The notes under the pieces: generated by a model
Told to the model about the DNA's origin: nothing
What the model saw: only the letters and a program-made list of their open reading frames with translations
Databases searched by the model: none
Made by a program: the position numbers and the translations under genes
Origin: Acanthornis magna
Taxonomy: Eukaryota; Chordata; Aves; Passeriformes; Acanthizidae
Direction of reading: 5' to 3'
Assembly: GCA_036785705.1 (NCBI GenBank)
Contig: JAWUZG010000084.1
Location: 7,251,001-7,315,000, forward strand
DNA length: 64,000 nt
Part shown: positions 40,702 to 57,043 of the stretch, in pieces
Position numbering within the stretch: position 1 is the stretch's first letter
Layout of the letters: every line of letters starts with the position of its first letter

Positions 40702-41661
40702 TGATTTCGAGTGTTCATACATTTAACAACAGTTACTGATTGATATTTTATCTATTATTTATTTCAGAGGATAAAAATAGTCCAGTAACGAAAAAGCAAA
40801 ATGCAATACATGAATGCCTTTTTAGAACTTTATTTTTCTTACAGATGCAGATACCTGCTGCCATTTTCTTTTCTCATTCTATACCACCTATGACAATACC
40901 TGCATTATTATTTCCTAGCTTGCAACTGCTTTGCATTATAACTTTAACTTAGTCCAGTTGTTATATTATAGTGTGTTACAGGAGGTAAAAAAGTAGAAGT
41001 GGATTGTTGCTGATACTTCCTAACAGCGTGTGTTTCATTTAGGGTTCAGTAAATATCAGCATTTTTATCCACCGTATACAGAAGCGTTGCAATTCTGCCC
41101 AGTCTGCAACAGAATTAACCTATCCAGCCAAAAATTTAGATTTTCTAGATGGTGCAGGACTAGGAATTCTTGAGTTTTTTTGCAAAGAAATTATTAACCT
41201 CTGTTACAACGTACTGTTTCTAGGAACCCTTAATTTTCCTCTTTTTCTGGCAATATGGAATGGTGCCTTTCATAAAGCCTTGTTCCTTCCGTGCCTTGAG
41301 TTGTTTGGCATATAACAATGAATTTCAGGTATGAAAATATGTGCAAATTTGGTAAATATACAATATACACTCTACTTTTTTCTGTTAGATGATGTCAGAT
41401 GATCTGATCACTGAACCAGTATGAACATTTTCCTTTATTACAGGATTGTAGTGAGGAATGAGATTTCAAAATTTGATATTCTTATATGACTCCCTGGAAG
41501 AAGTGGGGAAGATGGTTTTTGTTAGGCTGCCACTAGTTTAGAGTAAAATTCACAGGAACTGCTCATAGGAATTAATGAAAAGACTTTAAAATGTTTCAGA
41601 CACGTGTCAGAACCTATTCACTGCAACTGGTAACATTTTATTTCTTACTCTCTCTTGGCAG

Positions 41662-41750
41662 GTATTGTTCACAGAGATCTAAAACTGGAAAACATTTTAG
41701 TTAGAAGCAGTGGCATCAATGAAATAAATGAAGTGAAATTAAATGCAACA
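41662..41750 (+). pseudogene. STK33: STK33 exon: catalytic loop HRDLKLEN
   Basis: 89 nt. Acceptor CTTGGCAG, donor GTAAGA. It encodes IVHRDLKLENILVRSSGI and then INEINEVKLNAT. The catalytic Asp, Lys and Asn of the HRDLKxxN loop are all kept, and the splice sites are good. On its own this is the best-preserved exon of the locus. Confidence 0.93.
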
Positions 41751-41920
41751 GTAAGATGACAACTGTAGCAGTTCTGCTTCAAGAACTGTTTTTAATATCC
41801 AGGTATTACTGGGAGACCTGACTTTGATACCTATTAGTAGGTTTTGAAATGAGTTACTGAATGGCATTATTAGGGGAAAAAAATAACTTGGAAGCTAAGA
41901 GCCACTGTTGAAAAGAGTGT

Positions 41921-41933
<13 letters not shown>

Positions 41934-41953
<20 letters not shown>

Positions 41954-41957
41954 TTTT
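41934..41957. repeat. T24 homopolymer
   Basis: Run of 24 T about 180 bp after the HRD exon, preceded by mixed C/T. It could mark the poly(A) of an old minus-strand retroposon, but none is recognisable beside it. Confidence 0.9.
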
Positions 41958-44026
41958 AATGGTGAGTGCATTTCTTGGTCAATTAAAAAAAATTCCTTGA
42001 AGTAACCATACCTTGTTCATCCAGATCTACATTTGCATAGTCCCAAGCCATTAATTGCAGAAAGCCAGCAGATGCTGTGAGATGTAATTAGTATTTAAAT
42101 TAGGAATGTTTTCAATTTAAAGTTAATCTGTTAGTAATTTAGAAAAAGCCAATTTAGACTGTATTTTTATTGAAATACAAGTATATGATAGGATTCTTTT
42201 GAGATTAATAAATATTTACTACCCAAACATAATGTTCCATATGCTTACATCTTCTTTTGTATTGAAGAAAATAGTCTTTGATGCTTTATAAATCATGTGT
42301 TAATTATGCATCACTAATTTGCTATTTTAGTAGTAGCTACTGTTAAAATGTAGGCATCATCTTGTGGAACTGATTTGTTGGATAATGAATTTTCTATCTG
42401 GGGTAGAAGACTCCAGGCCGAGAAGCATTTTAGACACTGAAGTGGACAACTCAGTAATATATGATGCGCTAAATCCAGACTGCCTAACTGTTTTCTGTTT
42501 CTTAGACCTATGTATTTTTATATAGTGTCATGCTCATATTAAGAAACATCATTTTGGATTTCTCTGAATCCTTCCGTTTGGAGCACTTTGTGCCTTCCTT
42601 CCTGCAAATGCTAGAGGTAGGTAAGACCTCTTCTGTCTTTTGAACAGGTTTTCCATCCTTTTAGTCAGCTTAGCATTTCCAGCTGTAGAAACCACTGTGG
42701 ACAGCCGTTCCTGTTTCATGGCCTGGTTTTGGAAGGAGCACTTGGAACGGCAACTGACACTCTCTGTCATCTCTCCTGCAAGGTGCAAGCATTTTTCCTA
42801 GCTTCCATCCTGTGAATGAGGTCAGGTCTTTCCTCACTTTGCTTGTTCCTCTCATTTTAGAGGAGAATAACCCCTGAATGACTTTAATGGAAGGAATAGA
42901 AAACGCAGAACCAAACCCCAAAGCTGGTATGGCCAGCTGCAATTAAAATTGAAAATTTTTGTAAGGCAAATTTCCTAACGGGGAAGGAGAGGTCCATCAC
43001 ACAGTGTGAGATAAAAAACCCAGCTGAACACAACATTTAGCAGCTTTAGTTGGTGAAGGAACAGAGATTCTTCCACACGGCACAGGAGCACACTGGCATG
43101 GAGCTGAGATGAAATTTTAAAAATAAGTGTAGATAAACCTTGTGTTCCAAGCCACCTCTCAGTATCAGGACATTCCTTCCTGAACTCGCAGATACTGATA
43201 GCTTCAGATGTATGCATTGTCTCACAGACTTTGATATGAATAGTATGAAATATAAAAGTATACTGAAGAATTTGACTTCTCCACCTAAGTATTACACTTG
43301 AATAAAGTTTTACATACAGGATAAAACCCTATCTTCCTTTAAAAAAATAGCATTTTTTACACCCTTTGAAAATGTCCATGGACAAGTGATGAGTAGTGTC
43401 TTTTTGGTAAGACTTCTTTTAACTCTGTATCACTCTGGTGATGACCTCTCTCTGGTTACACAGAGCTAATTTGTGACTTCTGATGAGCTGCAGAAAAATA
43501 TAGGAATCTATAGTTAAACAGTATGAATAAATACTAAACTAATTTTTTTGACAATTTCCATCCAAAAAATGTGTGTACCCTGGTGTATGGGACTGATTAA
43601 TAGTTGGTGCTGAAATGGAAGTTGAAAAAACCCCTCTACCACAAAAGCAGGTAATTATGACATAGTCTGCCCAAAGGACATGCTTTTGAGGGCTTTTCCC
43701 TTGTCTATTTAGACAATGAAAACTTTGCATTCCATAATATAAAGATTTGTAACCCTTTCTGATTTATACTGCATGCTATAATATACTTCTCTCCATTATC
43801 CAACATAGCATTCATTTATTTAGTTCTAAGAAGACTTTTCCTCAATAGTTTATACCAGCAAATTTCCCAGCTTGCTCATAACAAATGGAAGCAAAAAAGA
43901 AATCCTTTTTGGAGGAAGATAATTAGTCCTTCCAACGTTCTGATTTATCATATACTAGTAGTATTAAATACTCTTGAAGTGAAGGGGTTGTACGGGATAA
44001 AATTACTTTCTAATTTACTAATCATG

Positions 44027-44300
44027 ACAGAAACATAGAGTCTCATCACTGTGAGGGGCCTTGAGTTGTTTGATTTATTTCTCTGTTTAAAGGAAGATGC
44101 AGCTATACTGAGGTAATTTCTGATGAATTTTTGTGTAAAGTATATTTAAAGACCTCCAGTAATGGAGACTCCATAATCTTCCCAGGCACTCAATTCTGAT
44201 GCTTCATTATCTTCCTAGAAATTTTTCCTGCTATCTGCCCCGAACCTTCAGCTTGACAATCAGTTTAAACTTATACCTGCAGGCTGTGATCTAATCACTT
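44027..44300 (-). mobile_element. Old, diverged CR1-type LINE 3' end
   Basis: The plus strand reads as the reverse complement of an old CR1 3' region: GAGGGGCCTTGAGTTGTTTG, TTTAAAGACCTCCAGTAATG, GAGACTCCATAATCTTCCCA, CTTCCTAGAAATTTTTCCTG. It is much more diverged than the copy at 13.45 kb and lies in the STK33 intron. Confidence 0.72.
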
Positions 44301-44499
44301 TTTTCATTATAAATTTTCAGTTAACTCACCTGCAGCCACATAATTGCTCCGGCTGACCTAAGGGAGGAGATGGGAGCCTGTGTGTGGGGCTAAGGAAAAG
44401 GGTGGAACCTTGATTCACATTTTCAGACTGTAATTTCTCTCCCTATCCATCACAGATATGAAAAACAGGTAGGCACCTTCCTATTGTCAGCAATCTGTT

Positions 44500-45150
44500 A
44501 TTTTACCTCTGTTTTCTTCGAGGTGCCTATTAATTCCAGTATTTTCCAGGGAAGTAAAATTAAAGGGATACTTCTGTAATTCTTTGATGCCAGCCTTTCT
44601 ACTCTCTTACAGACAGATTCCATGATTGCCTTTTTGTTTTCGAGTATTTTATCTGCCTTCCACTAATGGTTCTTGAAGAGCTAATAGCTCTGAAAAGTCT
44701 TGTCACTTTTAAAGTACTCCAGAGTGAATTTTATTGGTCACGGCTGATTTTAAAATTTCCAACTCAAGTACTTGCTAACCTTTCTCTTCTCTGTAAAAGA
44801 CTGAGGTCTTGCGCCTTTGTCATTGATATTGATTGGACTATCCACTGCTTGCACTTAACATTTTGGTTAAGACTGATGCAAGAAGACATTAAATACATTT
44901 ACCTTCTAAGCATCATCTATCAATTGCCTTCCTGGTTAAATACAACACCAATGTTTTTATCACTGTCTTCCTACTCCTCAGATTCTCACAGATGATTTTG
45001 TTTAGAGTTACATCACGTGCTAGCTGCTCGTCATTTTTCCTTTCGGATTTTGCCCCTCTATGCTTGTTTTCCTTTTGGTCTTATTTCCATTTTTTGTATC
45101 CTCCCTTGTTCTGTGTAAGACTCATGGAAACTCAAAATTTAATCAGACTG
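44500..45150 (-). mobile_element. Probable old CR1/L3-like ORF2 fragments
   Basis: Patches such as TGTAAAAGACTGAGGTCTTG, GAAGACATTAAATACATTTA, TTTTATCACTGTCTTCC and ATCAGACTGGTTTAGTAAT resemble the reverse complement of the ORF2 part of ancient CR1-like elements of amniotes, in the same orientation and order as the 3' end at 44.03 kb. Strongly decayed; boundaries are approximate. Confidence 0.45.
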
Positions 45151-50887
<5,737 letters not shown>

Positions 50888-50994
50888 CCTAATTTTCTTG
50901 TACCTTTTATAACAAGCTTGGAAGAAAAGCTTTTGAACTAATAAGAAGGGAAGACCTCTGCTTTAAAAATTTGGTCTGGGAAACAACAAGGCTG
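50888..50994 (+). pseudogene. STK33: STK33 exon remnant with 1-nt deletion
   Basis: One frame reads PFITSLEEKL, matching PFLASSEEKL of STK33. The match then continues only in another frame, FELIRREDLCFKNLVW, matching FELIRKGELHFENAVW. One base is missing from a TTT codon at 50931-50934. The donor GTAAGT at 50995 is intact. At the 5' end no AG stands where the acceptor is expected (about 50887), so the exon may not be spliceable. Confidence 0.88.
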
Positions 50995-51266
50995 GTAAGT
51001 ACACAATGCTCTCATAGAATAAATGCTGACTGCATTGTAGTGAATTCCACAACTATAGTAATTGGGATATTTTCTTAGCTTTTAAGTAGTACACCTTTTC
51101 TTAAAAACAAAACTGATGTTAAAAATAAATTGACATAAATGATATTGTGAACTAATTTCATAGCATTGTAAGAAAAAGGGTCTCCGTTGAATTAAAGTAC
51201 TTAGTTGAAAATGTGTCTTGTTGTTAGAAGGAACGAGAGGTTTAAAGTTGTGGTTTTCATTACTAG

Positions 51267-51352
51267 AAGAACAAGATTCGAAACTACTTCTGAAAGTTGA
51301 TGCTGTTCACCAAATCACAGCTAGTGAATTACTTGCTAACCACTGGATCACA
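51267..51352 (+). pseudogene. STK33: STK33 exon: subdomain XI
   Basis: 86 nt between ATTACTAG and GTGGGT. It reads EQDSKLLLKVDAVHQITASE, then LLANHWIT. STK33 has [20 protein letters not shown]. Open, but the Arg that pairs with the APE Glu in active kinases is Gln. The two leading bases do not fit the phase-0 end of the preceding remnant, a further frame conflict unless a boundary is misplaced. No later exon (STK33 has a long C-terminal tail) was found downstream. Confidence 0.88.
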
Positions 51353-52899
51353 GTGGGTTTTGAAGAGATGTAATGTCTTTCGCTTTTATTTTCCCTCTTA
51401 TGGTATGCAAAGTTGCAATATTGCCTCAGTAGAACCCAGTAGGGTGGAAAATTTTAAAAAATGCCATCTAAGCAACATGACATTGTTAGGGGTCTGACCC
51501 AGAGCTCCCAAATCCATTAGCATGTTTTGCTTGTTTCCCATGGGCTTCTGATAAGCCTGTTTACTAAGAGGAGCTTTACACTGTAGTCCTTGCCCAGACC
51601 AACTTTATCTGATTTCCCATAGGTTTTGACATAATATGGAAGTATGTGTTTCGGTCAGGTTTGATTAATTCAATGCTAAAACTTTTTTTCCTTTTTTAAT
51701 TAAAAAAAAAAACACAACAAAACTTTGAGCTACAGGGCTGTTCTTAAGGCAAGTGGAATGTAGTGCTGGAAGGGAGCTTGTGGGCTCCCAGCTTGTTGGC
51801 TGGGCTGCAGATCTTGTCACTGTGAGAATACCGAATTTTCAGCTGTCAGATGGAGCACTTGCGCTATTTTGTAGTTGAAATTAAAGCAGAGGGAATGGAC
51901 ACAGCTGCTACTTAAAGATACCATGAATGATAGCAAATCCTAATTTCTTCCCTAGCTGGCTTCTACACTATTTAGAAAGAGAAATGCCTGTGAATAACTG
52001 CAAAGTATTCTGGTATGTGGGAGGATAAAGAGCTCTCTAAGATGGAGCACTGGTTTTGTGTCACACCTTAATTTACAAAAGAGCCATTCTGGATTAGCCT
52101 GCAGCTTTCTTCCTTCCTTCTAATTGAGTAGATCTGAACAGGAAGCTTTTTTCCTGAGGTTTTGTTGCATTTTTGTGTGTGGGAGAATAGCCACAACCAA
52201 AGGTGTAACTCTACAATGGCCTCATTTTTGAGGCGATTTTCATCCAGCTCTGCCCTGCCATACTATGGGTACCATACTGTCTTTGCTTCACGAAAATGAA
52301 GATATGGAAAACTGCCATCCTTGTGATATCATGACTTCTCACCATATATATTCATGAAGCTGGAGACTAATTTCCATGTGAACATCATTGCACATAACAA
52401 GACCTTCCTACAGTTCATAGTGAACCATTCTTTCTCTCCATACTACACAACATTTCAGGCACAGTAGATTTTAATTTGCAAGGCTTTTCTTCATTTATGA
52501 AGTTGACAGCAATCTGGCTATCTTATCTACAAAATACCTACAAATGCAATTCTGTATTAGCCGGCTTCCATTTGCACTTCCACAGTAAATGTACAACAAC
52601 TTGAAGCATTACTTTCAATGCAGAACTGCATTTCAGATTTTTTTTCATCAAGTTTGAATGGTTTCTAAATGTTGAGAGGTGTTTATCATAGGATGACAGG
52701 AGAATTCCCTCATGCCAGGGAATGACTCTGAGGCCTACAGACATCCTTGGGTCAGAAACCATCAGAAATGAGCTCTAGAAATAATCTGTTGCCTTTTGTA
52801 GCTCCAGCTGATCTACTCCTAGCAGTTTTAGCTGCTTCCTTAAGGGAAAAATTTCTGGATGAAACTGTGCTTCAGAAAGTAATCCTGCCTTCATGCTTC
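51353..52899. other. Downstream of last STK33 remnant; nothing recognised
   Basis: I looked for the long C-terminal exon of STK33 and did not find it. AT-rich unique-looking DNA with an A-rich run near 51.70 kb. Confidence 0.55.
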
Positions 52900-53035
52900 A
52901 GCCTTTCCTGTAGGTGATCATCCAGGGCTTTCACTCAACCCTTCGTGCCTCACACTGGGCACCAAAAAAAGGACTGCCGTGGTTTAACCCCAAATGGCAA
53001 CTAAGCACCACACCCCCAACACACTACTATAAAAA
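52900..53035 (-). mobile_element. Endogenous retrovirus fragment: LTR end plus primer-binding-site region
   Basis: Plus-strand text CGTGGTTTAACCCCAAATGG and AACTAAGCACCACACCCCCA matches an LTR sequence common in songbird genomes. Just before it stands CACACTGGGCACCAAAAAAA. On the minus strand this reads as the terminal CA of the LTR, a short spacer and a TGGTGCCCA-type primer-binding site, as in class II (ERVK-like) elements. About 60 bp of LTR and an uncertain length of leader survive. No gag, pol or env seen. Inactive. Family assignment rests on memory of the pattern. Confidence 0.6.
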
Positions 53036-56000
53036 TTTACTTGTGGCAAAGAATTTGTTAGTAGGAAGACTGTGAAGGAAGGAGAGTCTTCTGTTCCCTG
53101 CCTTCTACATTCCATCTACACATTCCATCTGAAGCCCCTGGTTGTTATATTTGCATTCTTCTATGATGCTTATGTTTTTCACATCTATTACATACTGCAG
53201 TGTTAAATGTTTTTTCCATTTCCAGTAAAAACTCTAGGTTTTTAGAGGAACATAAAAATAAGAAATGGGGACTTAAAGTGATAAGTGACACTATGCCAAA
53301 TTCTTTAAGAAATGCCCCTGAAGTTGTCCCAATAACGACCTGGTTTTTAGAACCACGGAGCACCTGTGGCTCCCTCCTTACTTCAGCAGGAGTTGCAGTA
53401 CCATTGGAAATCAGGACAGTAGCTTCTACTTCATGCTTGTGCCTTCACAGCCTTTGTGATTTTACAATAGCCAGATGGGGAACATGAAAGTGCATTATCA
53501 TGTAGAGAATTCTGCGTGTAAAAAAATTAACCCCTTGGAGCCACGTGACACATGAGCTTCTGCATAGGAGTAAATGCATTTGGCACCACGGTCTCCCACC
53601 AGGAAATCCCTACCATCTGTACCAAAAATTTATGAAGTCACAAGTCATTCTGTATGATTAAAACTGGCATTTCAAACATAGGTGCAGCAATTTTATATTC
53701 CAGAACAATACTTTAACAATAAAAATTTTAATTTAAAAGTTACCGTGTTCTTACAGCTAAACAAATGACCTCAAGCTCAATCCAAGTTAGTGGATACCTC
53801 AGGAGGTTTATGTGTTGTCAGTTTGAGACCATATATAGTTTTGGCCGGGGGCTGTGCAAAGGGTTGATGATTAATTATTTACCAGAAATACTAATTAATG
53901 CAGTCCTGTTACTAGTTTTGATTATTCTGATCTCTGTACCAGCTAAAACTTTTCCAGTCACATTTAACTTTTTACATCTGCTGAAAAGTAAGAGACATAT
54001 AGATGACAGGATAGCAGAATGTTTTTAAGTTTCTAAGAAACACAAAGATTGTATTACTACTATATTTGTTTATATCTATTTTATAATCTGCAGAGTACTT
54101 TACTTATACAATAAGTATAATATTTGTGAAATATAGAGTAAATCTGATTTTGCAATAAATATCTTTATAGATACATATACTTTGCTTTGATACTATAATT
54201 TCCAATTACTTTAAGCTATGTTTAAAAAATATGCTCTATTCCATTTTTTCCTATCTATCTATTGTATGGACTGTGGTATATTTTAACTATAAGAATATTC
54301 TAGAAACATAATTTTCTTCACTTCTCACCATGAAAATTTGATATTTTCTTAGGTCCAGTTTAATGGAAGTTGGTGTTTCCTTTCAGATAGTGGGGTGTTT
54401 TTTTTTTTCTTCTCCTGTATTGCTTTTTGTTCCTATCAAAAGAACTTTTGAGCACATTGATTGTGAGCTCTGATTTAGAATTCTGTGTTATTGCTGTGAT
54501 TTTTGGTGAAATTTACAGGTACGTGAATATACTTGACTAAAGAGGAAAAGCAAGACCCTAAAATATAAAATTTATGTGTACAGCATGTGAGATTTCTTGT
54601 TTCTTATCAGACTGACTTTTACAAGGAAGCCAAATGCCTAAAGCCCAAATCCTCTTGTGTCTGAATTACAGCTCCAGTTCAGCAAAATGCTTATATATCT
54701 GTTCTTCAAATTATTTAAGCGTATTTCCAAAAGTATGCGAGGACTTGAAAAATTTGATTCAATGAAGTACTGTGATCCCAAAGGATGCCTAGTGATTCTG
54801 AGAAGAAATCTGCTTAGAGCTCTCAGTTCCCCATCTTAAATTTTCTCAGCTATCTAGATTTGGATCTTTTTGTTCACTTGCGCCTCCATGCCCTGGCAGT
54901 CCTGGGCAGTTTGGAGCAGAGTCAATTTTGTTTTTATTTTAAAATTCTGTAGTTAACATTGGGTTTGTTTTTAGAATCTAAGACTTCTCTGTATGCATCA
55001 AGACTTTTCTCGGTCTCTCTCAACTTTCCCCATAGTATCAAAGTATATTTTACTATTTTCAGGCATCTCATTCCTCCATTTACATTTCCGTTCTTCTATT
55101 TATTCTTTCCATTTATCATAACAAATTTGAAGGTTCTTCTGTTTACCTCTACAACATTTTAATTCTTTTAGTGGAATGATTATTGTATTCTGAACGTCCA
55201 ATAGTAATGGATCAAGAATTTAACAGTTCTGTTTCCTGCTCTTGGTGTTAGCTAAACTTTTTCCTCCTGAACTGAAAACTGAATTATTGGCCCCTAAAAC
55301 GTCTATTTAAAATATTCCAGACTAATGCATTGAACAGTTCTTGCAAATGATCATTTCAACCTGTCCTTCTCCTTGGTGTTTTAAAATTATATGCCACTGA
55401 GTTTAATAAATATGGGTGCCCATCAGGCTTCAAACTTTGTGTGTTACATGTGTTCATGGAGAATATATTCATTGCATTCTCCAACAGTAGTTAGTTATCT
55501 CTGCATTTTTGTCTTGAATCCCACTAAAGTTTGCTTACTAAAAACTGAGTAGGGAAAAAAACCGTGAAATGGGAAAAAAAGAAACAGAAACAACAATCTG
55601 TCAATTAGTAACCCCCAGGCCTGTTACCCGCAGTTGGCACCAGGTGCTGGTGAATTAAACCCAACAGGTGTTCAAATGAGCCAACACAGATGATTAACTT
55701 AAATGGTTCCATTTTCTTAAAGACTGTGAGGAAATAAACACCCTCTCTTCTCTTTTGTGGGATATGCAATTATCTGGCACTCCACAAGGCCTGGATCTTT
55801 TAAAAAGGCCTAATCTCAGCCTCTGATTTTGTGGGTGCAATTCACTGCACGCTGCACATTTAACTACATAATTGTTCATGCAAAGGAGGTAGTTAAAATG
55901 TGTGTCATCAGTTATGCCCACAATCTGTCATAATTGCAGATGTAAATCAGCTCGTGCAGCAAATGAGGTTGTTTTGCACAATCCAATCCCACCTTTCTAA

Positions 56001-56983
56001 TGGCTGTGAGTGCTTATGCCTTGGTCATTTGGTGCATAAGTGACTTTGCTCTCTATTTCAAACAAAGGAAATGATTTCTAAATACCAGTCCTCATGTAAC
56101 AGAAAACAAACAGTTTGAAAAGAGAATTTCCAGTTTAGTCAGAGGGATGAAAGCGCTTTAGAAACTGTCTCATCTGTGACCTCCTTCTTCTGTTGGATCT
56201 ACTGTGTGACCTCAGAAAAATAGTTATATATCCTGTTGCAGTTTACTAGTCTGTACACTCTAGATAAACTACCTAGTAACTTTATAGCATTCATTTATAT
56301 TAGAAAAATATATCCCTGCCTTAAGTGCTCTAAGAGTGCCAGGAGATTGATAGTATTAATGCCAAATATTATCTCTTAAAAATAAGTAATAAGACAACTC
56401 TAGTTTTCAGAGTTGTGTATAAACTTTGCATATAGCACGTGCTTGTCTTTCTTTCCAAATTTTCAGATATGTAATTGCCAGCTTTACTGAATAGCCAAGG
56501 TAGAAAACCCAAAACTATTTCAGATCATTCAATGTGAGCTGAGAGGAGACATGACTGATCAGTTTAAAAAGAATTGTTCCTTTGGTACCCATATATTGTT
56601 GCCCTACCCATTATGGATTAGGCTCAATAAAATGGGAGTGTTGTCTAGACACATTTATTTGCTCAGTAACTTAAAGAAACATGGATAGATACAGAAACAG
56701 GGAGAAGCAGGGGTAGTGGGAAATCTCAGTCATCCTCTAACCCTTTGGGTTTTCATTTTGTTTCTACAGAAAGAGCTAAAATTCCTTTCCCAAAAGCATT
56801 GAAAGATACTCTTTCTCAGAAATGGTCCCTGAGGAAGTAGAGAGGGTGATAGGTCTTTTAAGTGGGGAGTATTATCAAAATTTAAAAAAACCCTAGAAGG
56901 TAAGAAATTACTTACGGGGTGAGATCATCCATGTCAGTGCTCTCTCTGACAGTGATGACAGGATGCTGTTTAGGGAGAATATG

Positions 56984-57043
56984 CAAGCCTGGCTATTTTC
57001 TTCCATGTAGCACCAAGCCTGGATATTTCTTCCCATTTAGTAC
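56984..57043. repeat. Imperfect 30-bp tandem duplication
   Basis: CAAGCCTGGCTATTTTCTTC... is followed directly by CAAGCCTGGATATTTCTTCC..., two copies of about 30 bp with several differences. Confidence 0.85.

Noticed and set aside
41798..41841. TGACTTTGATACC just after the HRD exon as the STK33 DFG exon
   Set aside because: Reads DFD in one frame, lies only about 60 nt past the preceding donor and stops within a few codons. No activation-loop similarity.
42549..42942. Overlapping 79- and 90-codon minus-strand frames in an STK33 intron
   Set aside because: Basic and Ser-rich but without a recognisable domain or splice context. Treated as chance.
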